Position numbers and translations under genes: made by a program. From contig JBBRES010000147.1 of assembly GCA_038202665.1 (NCBI GenBank), positions 1-6,217 on the forward strand: DNA of 6,217 nucleotides, given 5' to 3'. The first letter of the stretch is position 1. The number at the start of each line of letters is the position of its first letter. Positions 1-5,691 of this stretch are shown here, one piece after another. Source of the DNA: Kapaibacterium sp038202665. GTDB lineage: Bacteria; Bacteroidota; Ignavibacteria; Kapaibacteriales; Kapaibacteriaceae. The notes beneath the pieces are model-generated. The model saw only the letters and a list, made by a program, of their open reading frames with translations. It was not told where the DNA came from and ran no database searches.

Positions 1-1290
1 GCCGCCACGCTGTGCTGCGCTCGACGACCACGAAGAAGCCATGGCGGAGCTTAGAAGCGGTGCGAGTCGCTCGAGTGACACGCCCTTGCCGCTCGACAGA
101 ATCGGACTATGCCACCTCGCATCCACACGCGTAGAGTCCACGAGAAATCCCGACGGGTTGAGCAACACCACATCCTCGCCACTTGCATTCACATTGAACG
201 ATACAGCACGGCGGTGCGGAAATGTTCTCGACCATGCGTCATCCGTCATCATTGCATGCACGACCGTGTCTACAGCAATAACCCCACATGAATCTGCAGG
301 CACGAGCGTAGACTCGTTTACCACAAGCGTGTCCCTGCCGCCCTCCGCACTTCCGTCGCATATCATCCAACCCTCGAGATCGAGCGGACGTCCACTTCCA
401 TTGAAGACCTCCACATAGTCGCACTGCATGGGCAGCGGATCAAAGAGCACTTCGTTGATGACGATCGTTCCACGTGCGGGCGGCAGCACGATCGTTCGCG
501 ACATCGTGTTATTCGCAGCTCGGTTGTCGTCTACATCTACCACCGCGCGCACAACAACGCTGTCGTTGAGCGAGTCTGTTCGCAGTTCCGACGTTGCAAG
601 GCGGAGAACGAATTCTTCATTGGGTAAGAGTGAACCCGTGGGCTGACGTGCAACACTACGTCCATTCGACGTGCATATGCACGCAGCAGATGGCATCGCC
701 TGAAGCCCGAAGTTCTGAACAACAACATCTACCGTCAGCGCGCGCGCGTTGATACGCACTGCTGCAATGCGCAGGTCTCGCTGCAGTCGAACGGTGCTGT
801 TCAGGAACCCACACGTTGCGCTATCACTTGATTGACTTGCCGTCCATCGCGACTGTCCACCACCATCAACGCTGCGTTCGAGTGAGATACCTTTACGTCC
901 CCACGACATTGAATACGCAATACTGTCGATCATCACAGAATCGGCATCGCGGACCGTGATTCTGTCTGTGGTGTTATTCAGCGATGGCGCGTGCACTTCA
1001 ATCAGCAACGCATCTGGCCCAACCAATCGCGCTTCACGTAGCGCCAACGTATCACGTGTGATCACTGCGTAGGCGTGCGCAGGCAACGTCACATCATCCA
1101 ACCGCGCACATGTTCGCGCGTCGCACAACAGCCAATCTCGCAGCCGCACACTCCGAGCCGTCGTGTTCACAATCTCTACCCACTCCGGTTCTCCTGCCGC
1201 AGGTGTTGGGTGCAGCTCGTTCAACTCCACTTGCGCAACGCAAGGGAAGGTGGCAAGGCAAAGAAGGAGGAGTAGCTGTGTACGGCGCAT
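1..1290 (-). CDS. Secreted protein with two lamin-tail domains (3' end missing)
   Basis: The reading frame stays open from the ATG at 1290 to the left edge (430 codons, no stop), so the C terminus is missing. The start MRRTQLLLLLCLATFPCVAQ is a clean signal peptide, probably cut after Ala19; no purine-rich ribosome site precedes it. Two similar modules follow. The first (about residues 21-168) begins VELNELHPTPAAGEPEWVEI and continues RDWLLCD. The second (about 275-430) begins IVINEVLFDP, then DYVEVFNGSGRPLDLEGWMI. Both have the lamin-tail pattern (NE...EWVE/DYVE I-N...L..W..CD) and the closing GKG-SLER...WS/T motif. Residues about 170-270 between them look like a CARDB/Ig-type beta spacer (VVVQNFGLQA...). 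Lamin-tail domains in bacterial surface proteins are thought to act in adhesion or as accessories of exported enzymes. A T9SS sorting domain may lie beyond the edge; this is inference. Enzymatic activity cannot be judged from this part. Confidence 0.9.
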   Translation of the reverse strand, partial: MRRTQLLLLLCLATFPCVAQVELNELHPTPAAGEPEWVEIVNTTARSVRLRDWLLCDARTCARLDDVTLPAHAYAVITRDTLALREARLVGPDALLIEVHAPSLNNTTDRITVRDADSVMIDSIAYSMSWGRKGISLERSVDGGGQSRWTASQSSDSATCGFLNSTVRLQRDLRIAAVRINARALTVDVVVQNFGLQAMPSAACICTSNGRSVARQPTGSLLPNEEFVLRLATSELRTDSLNDSVVVRAVVDVDDNRAANNTMSRTIVLPPARGTIVINEVLFDPLPMQCDYVEVFNGSGRPLDLEGWMICDGSAEGGRDTLVVNESTLVPADSCGVIAVDTVVHAMMTDDAWSRTFPHRRAVSFNVNASGEDVVLLNPSGFLVDSTRVDARWHSPILSSGKGVSLERLAPLLSSAMASSWSSSAAQRGG

Positions 1291-1377
1291 ATCGCTATGG
1301 GTCGCGTTGGCATGGGATCGTGACACATCGTTCTCACACGCGGATGTGCTAGATTAGCCATCTACACAGGAAAACTC
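1291..1377. promoter_or_regulatory. Divergent intergenic region, likely two promoters
   Basis: This 87-bp gap separates the lamin-tail gene (leftward) from the lipoprotein gene (rightward), so both promoters should lie here. On the plus strand an extended -10-like TGCTAGATT is at 1347-1355. It would start transcription near 1362, about 16 bases before the ATG. The same bases read as TAATCT on the minus strand (1356-1351), a possible overlapping -10 for the leftward gene. No convincing -35 or Bacteroidota-type TTTG/TAnnTTTG pair was found, so the assignment is tentative. Confidence 0.35.
1368..1371 (+). promoter_or_regulatory. Ribosome binding site of lipoprotein gene
   Basis: AGGA (within AGGAAAA) lies six bases before the ATG at 1378. 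It supports that start, which also gives a complete lipoprotein signal peptide. Confidence 0.6.
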
Positions 1378-2151
1378 ATGCGCATACCACACCTTTCCAT
1401 TCTTGCCGCCCTGCTCCTTGCCACTCTGATAACGAGCTGCAGTACTACGAGTAACCCAACATCTCCTACTACCACGTCGAAGAATGATGTTCATGGCTTC
1501 GTGGAGGTATCTGACCAGTATCGCAATGACATGGCGGATAGAAGCGGAGTTGTCGTAACCATAACGAGTGCATCGTGGACTCGATCCGATACGACGGATG
1601 CTGTTGGAGCGTGGCACATCTACGATGCGCCCTCCGGAGTTTACACGGTAACGGCAACACGCGACTCTTGCGATACGGCCGTTGTTCGGAACCAGTCGTA
1701 CTCGGGATCTGATAGTCTACGGATCGCAACAATGCGCCTTACGATGCCACTCAGTGTAGAGATGATTTCGAACGCACAGTTCGATGTGCGAACTGAATAC
1801 GTGAATACTACCATCGATTCCGTCCTACGCACAGACACGATACTCGTTATATCTCTCACTGCCGACACGCCTTGCCGCAACGGATCGGTGTGGTTTCGGT
1901 GGGATGTGTACAACGCACGTACCGACGACTGCGATGCATTCGAGATAAGTGGTGGAGATATCTACACGCCACTGAGTGGGAAACTCTCGTATAAGCGTTC
2001 GCTCACGTATGCAGATTTACACTCTCACTTTGGTCCATCGCTGGTGGGGCGGAAGCTCTATATCATGCTGCGGTGCGGTCTGCCCGTTGCAAAGACCACG
2101 GCTAATCCGAAGGGCTGTTATCCGCCTGCCATTCATGAGTTTGTGTTGTAG
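1378..2151 (+). CDS. Lipoprotein with carboxypeptidase-regulatory-like domain
   Basis: The 257-residue product starts with a lipoprotein signal: MRIPHLSILAALLLATLITS followed by Cys21 (lipobox I-T-S-C). It should be lipidated and held in the envelope, probably the outer membrane. A Ser/Thr/Pro-rich linker (residues 22-35) follows. Residues about 38-118 match the carboxypeptidase-regulatory-like beta-sandwich: VHGFVEVSD, then SGVVVTITSA, a TTDAVGAWHI step and the SGVYTVTATR strand. This fold is usually a binding or stability module, not an enzyme. Residues about 120-257 are unrecognised. They are beta-rich, with Cys166, Cys185, Cys233 and Cys247 that could form disulfides. The gene ends 16 bases before the next one on the same strand, so the two are probably co-transcribed. 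The domain call is fairly sure; the function is unknown. Confidence 0.88.
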   Translation: MRIPHLSILAALLLATLITSCSTTSNPTSPTTTSKNDVHGFVEVSDQYRNDMADRSGVVVTITSASWTRSDTTDAVGAWHIYDAPSGVYTVTATRDSCDTAVVRNQSYSGSDSLRIATMRLTMPLSVEMISNAQFDVRTEYVNTTIDSVLRTDTILVISLTADTPCRNGSVWFRWDVYNARTDDCDAFEISGGDIYTPLSGKLSYKRSLTYADLHSHFGPSLVGRKLYIMLRCGLPVAKTTANPKGCYPPAIHEFVL

Positions 2152-2157
2152 AATATT

Positions 2158-2161
2158 GAGG
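2158..2161 (+). promoter_or_regulatory. Ribosome binding site fixing the start at 2168
   Basis: GAGG lies six bases before the ATG at 2168. It selects this start over a longer open frame beginning at 1976 inside the upstream gene. The short start also yields a signal peptide, while the longer one would bury it. Confidence 0.65.
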
Positions 2162-2167
2162 CACGAA

Positions 2168-2944
2168 ATGTACAGTCACATCATCTCGGTCTCGTTGGCG
2201 TTGTGCCTCATTGGAGGTTCTGTCAACGCGCAGCCTTTACAAACCTTCATCCCGTTCTCCTGCGGTGGTGGAGGAACTGGGTGGCGAGTATATTCCGATG
2301 CGAATTGGGATGGGAAACCAGATATACTCACCATACATCATTGCAATGGCCGGATGGAAGAACGACGATTGGACGGCGCTGGACCAGTTCTTCACCGGTT
2401 GAGTTCTTCCAACGAGTCTGCTCTATCTTCGGCGTCGGACGAAACAGACCTCGACCCGCTCACGTCAGGCATGACGTTTTCGAAGTTTGATTGTGTGTTG
2501 GGAGGAACAGGGTGGAGATTGGTTGAGGATTCCGATGGCGACGGCAAGCAGGACAAGATCACCATACGGCATTGCAACGGATGGCTTGAAACCAGGCTTC
2601 TCGACGGAACAGGACCGGTGACGTGGGTTGTTACGAAGGCGCAACCTCCCACTAATTCAACTCGTCCCGCTCAACCGTCGCAGACCTCTAGTGGCCCGAT
2701 GAAACCAGCAACTGTACAGTTTCCAGACCTTACTGACGACGTTGGATTCCTCGTCCAGGTTCATCTTCTTGATGATAACGGACGTTCGGTCCTAACAGGC
2801 TTTACGAGTCCGCGTGAGATCCGCAAAGGCTACACATTGCAAGCGAACATGCTTCAAACAGGCACGTACGTATTCAACATTTTGTCGGAAGATGGCAGCT
2901 CCGTCTTGCGCGTCGGAACGATCTCGTTGGAGCCGGAGGAGTAA
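2168..2944 (+). CDS. Small secreted protein with duplicated Cys/DxDxDG module
   Basis: The 258-residue product begins MYSHIISVSLALCLIGGSVNA, a signal peptide probably cut after Ala21. Two 49-residue modules (residues 26-74 and 103-151) align without gaps. Each has F-x-C-x3-GGTGWR, an acidic loop, then I-x-TI-x-HCNG and LDG-x-GPV. The acidic loops are DANWDGKPD (44-52) and DSDGDGKQD (121-129). They fit the DxDxDGxxD calcium-binding pattern seen in dockerin, thrombospondin type 3 and FG-GAP loops. Cys32/Cys59 and Cys109/Cys136 sit at equal positions, suggesting one disulfide per module. A Pro/Ser/Thr linker (about 158-182) leads to a beta domain (about 190-256: VGFLVQVHLLDDNGRSVLTG ... GTYVFNILSEDG). 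That domain resembles, weakly, a T9SS sorting domain. The gene is probably co-transcribed with the lipoprotein before it. I do not recognise a named family; calcium binding and secretion route are inferred. Confidence 0.88.
   Translation: MYSHIISVSLALCLIGGSVNAQPLQTFIPFSCGGGGTGWRVYSDANWDGKPDILTIHHCNGRMEERRLDGAGPVLHRLSSSNESALSSASDETDLDPLTSGMTFSKFDCVLGGTGWRLVEDSDGDGKQDKITIRHCNGWLETRLLDGTGPVTWVVTKAQPPTNSTRPAQPSQTSSGPMKPATVQFPDLTDDVGFLVQVHLLDDNGRSVLTGFTSPREIRKGYTLQANMLQTGTYVFNILSEDGSSVLRVGTISLEPEE
2243..2389 (+). repeat. Internal 49-residue module, copy 1
   Basis: This encodes residues 26-74 of the small secreted protein. Conserved points are Phe27, Phe30, Cys32, the GGTGWR stretch, Asp44/Asn46/Asp48/Asp52 of the acidic loop, and HCNG with Cys59. 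It aligns with copy 2 at a constant offset of 77 residues. Confidence 0.8.
2474..2620 (+). repeat. Internal 49-residue module, copy 2
   Basis: This encodes residues 103-151. It keeps Cys109 and Cys136, GGTGWR, the full acidic loop Asp121/Asp123/Asp125/Asp129, HCNG and LDG-x-GPV. The copies are clearly alike in protein and partly alike in DNA, as expected of an old duplication. Confidence 0.8.
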
Positions 2945-2961
2945 GTGCGGGAAGTCGAAGT

Positions 2962-3909
2962 TCATTGACCATGCATGTGCGTCCGAAAGAATGCGAGCAC
3001 GTCGTTCTCATATATGATGCCGCCCGCCGCTGCTAGGTCGTTGTGCGTGCCGCCTTCGATTCGTCGAAACCTCTTGTATGGGCAGGCGATCGCATTGAAG
3101 ACGCGCCGACCGTAGGAAATGTCGATGTTAGCGTCGTCCGTGCCATGTGCCACCATCACGGGATGAGTGATAGACCGCGCACTTTGTTCAGGTCGCACAC
3201 TATCTACCACGAACTGTGCGATCCGCTCACTGCGCTCGAGGGCCGCATCTGGGATACATGGCAATGGCACCAAGAACTTTTGTTGGAAGTAGTCGTGGAT
3301 CACTTCGCGAAGTGTTGCAAATGGACTTTCCACAACGCCGCAACAGATGCGAGAATCGACTCCCATGGCCTGTATTGCAACGGACGCACCGAGTGAATTT
3401 CCATAAATGCCGATTGGACCGCACAACGGGTATCGGCGTTGTATGGCATCGATGACGTACTGTACATCGCGCTTCTCAAAGTATCCGAACGTGCAATTCA
3501 CGCCACCGCTCTCACCGTTCGCTCGTGAATCGTACAACACACAGTTGAATCCCTCTGCCGAAAGTCTCGCCGCGAACTCGATCATGGCATACCGCGACGC
3601 ACCAATGCCGTGTAGTAGTATAATGGTACCTCGAGAAGTGTTGTGCGCAGCATGAACGAACCATCCTTTGAGCCGGATCGTTCGCTCGACGTCCACATCG
3701 AATGTTTCGAACGTCAACCCCACCGATGAAGGATCTAGAAGTGTGGGGTGGATCGCAAGTATTTCGTCAGGTGTAGCACGATGCGGTCTGATGGGCGAGT
3801 ATGGGAGCACATTATCGATTGCATAGCGGAGTGCAAAAGCACCGAGCCCAACCATAAGCAACGCCCCAATCGCAAACCCGATGCGTCTCTTCATTCGAGT
3901 GATCGGCAT
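2962..3909 (-). CDS. Membrane-anchored alpha/beta hydrolase
   Basis: The 315-residue product has an N-terminal membrane segment (about residues 10-31, after KRR), so the catalytic domain is probably tethered to the inner membrane facing the periplasm. The alpha/beta-hydrolase signature is complete. HGIG at 100-103 is the oxyanion-hole region. YDSRANGESGG (126-136) matches the family's D-x-R-GxGxS-x-G loop. GNSLG (170-174) is the nucleophile elbow with Ser172. HGTDD (255-259) supplies Asp259, and GGTHND supplies His289. The overall shape is like Bem46/YqkD-type single-anchor hydrolases. The substrate (ester, peptide or lipid) cannot be told. The start at 3909 has GAAGGG four bases upstream; an in-frame Met at 3894 is the alternative. 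A longer frame back to 4305 would lie antisense over the divergent lipoprotein gene and is rejected. The gene ends 17 bp from the convergent gene ending at 2944. Confidence 0.92.
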   Translation of the reverse strand: MPITRMKRRIGFAIGALLMVGLGAFALRYAIDNVLPYSPIRPHRATPDEILAIHPTLLDPSSVGLTFETFDVDVERTIRLKGWFVHAAHNTSRGTIILLHGIGASRYAMIEFAARLSAEGFNCVLYDSRANGESGGVNCTFGYFEKRDVQYVIDAIQRRYPLCGPIGIYGNSLGASVAIQAMGVDSRICCGVVESPFATLREVIHDYFQQKFLVPLPCIPDAALERSERIAQFVVDSVRPEQSARSITHPVMVAHGTDDANIDISYGRRVFNAIACPYKRFRRIEGGTHNDLAAAGGIIYENDVLAFFRTHMHGQ

Positions 3910-3913
3910 AATG

Positions 3914-3919
3914 CCCTTC
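3914..3919 (-). promoter_or_regulatory. Ribosome binding site of the hydrolase gene
   Basis: Minus-strand GAAGGG lies four bases before the ATG at 3909. It favours this start over the Met five codons inside (3894), which lacks a similar site. Confidence 0.5.
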
Positions 3920-3944
3920 AGTTCTTGTACAACAGTGACCGCCC

Positions 3945-3958
3945 AGCAATATATTGCT
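3945..3958. repeat. Perfect 14-bp inverted repeat, possible operator
   Basis: AGCAATATATTGCT equals its own reverse complement. It ends two bases before the start codon at 3961. A dimeric repressor bound here could block both divergent genes. It could also simply be an AT-rich promoter core; no regulator gene is visible in the window. Confidence 0.45.
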
Positions 3959-3960
3959 TC

Positions 3961-5691
3961 ATGAGTATGACAACCTATTATGGCTTCCGTGCCCATCGTG
4001 TCCGCGTAGCGGCACTCGCTCTGCTTGCCTCCTGCGCCGTGTCGTGTGCGAGCTCGCCACGCAAAGAACTTCCGGCAGGACCTCTGCAGGCAGAGTGTTC
4101 GATGTGGGTGATCACGAAACTTCCCGATGATATCAACACCGACGGAGATGAGTTCGCTCCTGTTCCGATCAACGACACCATGATGTTGTTCACGCGGGCA
4201 CATCATGCTACATGCCAATGCGCGAGTGAAGATGTGTTTACGGCCGTGCTTCGTGATGGCGTGTGGAAGGTTCGCAATGCCCGACGTCCGGTGAGCGACT
4301 GCCATGAGAACTCCGTTACGTCGTACGACCCAACAACAAACACCGTTGTTGTCTACTCCCAGTACTATGCATCTCGTTCTGTGTACAACGGTAACGCCGC
4401 AAAGACGGCGAGTTCGCCGAGCGATGTAGCAACGCGCTCCGTGGTACCCTTCATTTGGGAACCCGATGTAGACTACTGGAATCCTTTGTTTGGCCCCATG
4501 CCCATGGTTCCTCAGTATTGGATGGCGTCACCATGGGATTACGAAATGATGAGTCGTGCACGGAGGACGTCGGCCGTGACCGACTTCGACGGCGATCTCT
4601 ATACGTATTCATTCTTCAACGGCGATTTCCACGGTTTCCCGATGCGAATCGAGGGGGCAATCTCTACAGAGGCATGGGAGTCGGATGGTGTATGGTCTCA
4701 AGATAGATTGATGTTCCTCTTCACGTCGGACCGCGATAACAGCGCTCATCCATTCGACGCGAAGAAACCATACGTCGACGGAACAAGAAGTAATCCCTGG
4801 GGGAACACTGCGATCTATGCACAGTTGACGTCGGATTCCGGCACTACAACGTTCTCACTACTTTCTCCATGGCTCGACAGTCCTCTTGCAGAACGAACGC
4901 CTTCATTTTCTGCAACGGGCGATACACTCTACTTTTCTTCGAATGGCTTCGATGGTTTTGGTGGCATGGATGTGTTCTATTCTGTACGCATGGTGGTGGC
5001 CGATTCGGTTGCGTGGACGCGACCTCGCAACCTTGGAAGCGGCTTGAACACACGCTCGGATGAGCTCTGGCTCACGCGATGGACGTCAGATCGGTTCTTG
5101 TTCGGTGGGCGTTCAGAAGGCAACCTCAATATCTATGAAGCACGCAGAAGAGATGTTGGACGCGACCTTCAGGTACAGAGCACATGTCCCGCAGACAGCA
5201 TCATCGAGGTTACGTTCTATGATGCATCGCATGGAGTGATGTCTGCAGTGCGTACATCGCCGTTCACTCATGTTTCTGTTCCTCGCTATGCGGAATACGT
5301 CGGCCTGCGCACACCAACATCTGAACTCGAGCGCATACTTTGTCGCTGTTACTCCAACGATACAAGTCTTGTCGTAACAACCGAGAACTTGCACCTACGT
5401 CCGTGTGCATCGCATTCGGTTGAATCAAATCGGACAACGCGTATTGCTACCATTCATCCCAACGAAACATCACAAAGCATCGAAGCGACCCTTGCCGCCC
5501 TCATAGCCCCTGTGGCCAATGCAGGCTTTGGATCGCGCATTCACTCGTTTGTCGCTACAACGTCTGCACATCATCAAGTGCTGATCGATGGCTTTTGTAA
5601 GCGCATGGCTACGTCGGATGCATCAACGGTGATCGTCATACATGCTACTGCAGAACTACAATCAACGATTACGGTGCAGTACGGCTCTTAA
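3961..5691 (+). CDS. PD40-repeat lipoprotein, no OmpA domain seen
   Basis: The 576-residue product starts MSMTTYYGFRAHRVRVAALA and runs into a lipobox L-A-S-Cys25 (a second candidate is A-V-S-Cys29), so it is probably an outer-membrane lipoprotein. PD40 (WD40-like beta-propeller) repeats are visible. DEFAPVPINDTMMLFTRA is near 63-80 and WSQDRLMFLFTSDRDN near 245-260. The clearest is ERTPSFSATGDTLYFSSNGF (311-330), followed by GGMDVFYS. NLGSGLNTRSDELW (357-370) follows, with GNLNIYEA. Residues about 165-195 form a Trp/Pro/Met-rich insert. Residues 403-576 look like a beta domain plus an unrecognised Cys-containing tail. PD40 repeats next to OmpA-like domains occur in envelope proteins such as PorE of T9SS; here I see no OmpA peptidoglycan-binding motif. 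A start at 3967 is possible. An in-frame extension back to 3748 would lie antisense in the hydrolase gene and is rejected. The TAA overlaps the convergent gene's stop. Confidence 0.9.
   Translation: MSMTTYYGFRAHRVRVAALALLASCAVSCASSPRKELPAGPLQAECSMWVITKLPDDINTDGDEFAPVPINDTMMLFTRAHHATCQCASEDVFTAVLRDGVWKVRNARRPVSDCHENSVTSYDPTTNTVVVYSQYYASRSVYNGNAAKTASSPSDVATRSVVPFIWEPDVDYWNPLFGPMPMVPQYWMASPWDYEMMSRARRTSAVTDFDGDLYTYSFFNGDFHGFPMRIEGAISTEAWESDGVWSQDRLMFLFTSDRDNSAHPFDAKKPYVDGTRSNPWGNTAIYAQLTSDSGTTTFSLLSPWLDSPLAERTPSFSATGDTLYFSSNGFDGFGGMDVFYSVRMVVADSVAWTRPRNLGSGLNTRSDELWLTRWTSDRFLFGGRSEGNLNIYEARRRDVGRDLQVQSTCPADSIIEVTFYDASHGVMSAVRTSPFTHVSVPRYAEYVGLRTPTSELERILCRCYSNDTSLVVTTENLHLRPCASHSVESNRTTRIATIHPNETSQSIEATLAALIAPVANAGFGSRIHSFVATTSAHHQVLIDGFCKRMATSDASTVIVIHATAELQSTITVQYGS

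Larger units (their letters stand above)
3910..3960. promoter_or_regulatory. Divergent promoter region with 14-bp palindrome
   Basis: This 51-bp gap lies between the hydrolase gene (leftward) and the PD40 lipoprotein gene (rightward). It must hold or overlap both promoters. It contains the perfect palindrome AGCAATATATTGCT at 3945-3958, whose centre gives a -10-like TATATT on both strands. A smaller palindrome, TTGTACAA, is at 3925-3932. No ribosome site precedes the rightward ATG at 3961. If TATATT (3950-3955) is the -10, transcription would begin at about the ATG, giving a leaderless message; this is inference. Confidence 0.4.

Noticed and set aside
41..418. 125-residue open frame on the plus strand
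   Set aside because: It is the shadow of the lamin-tail gene; the Ser/Thr/Arg-rich translation has no domain-like pattern.
738..748. Alternating GC run (possible Z-DNA-forming stretch)
   Set aside because: It is only 11 bases long and is explained by the Ala/Arg codons of the lamin-tail gene.
1976..2167. N-terminal extension of the small secreted protein by 64 residues from a start at 1976
   Set aside because: It lies inside the lipoprotein gene in another frame. The ATG at 2168 has a good ribosome site and begins a clean signal peptide.
2341..2350. Palindromic CATTGCAATG-type sequence as an operator
   Set aside because: It lies within the HCNG-coding part of module copy 1 and is explained by codons.
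3748..3960. 71-residue extension of the PD40 lipoprotein frame
   Set aside because: It is antisense to the hydrolase N-terminal coding region and would place the lipobox far inside the protein.
3910..4305. 132-residue extension of the hydrolase frame
   Set aside because: It runs antisense through the divergent promoter region and the PD40 gene. The start at 3909 has a ribosome site and is followed by a membrane anchor.
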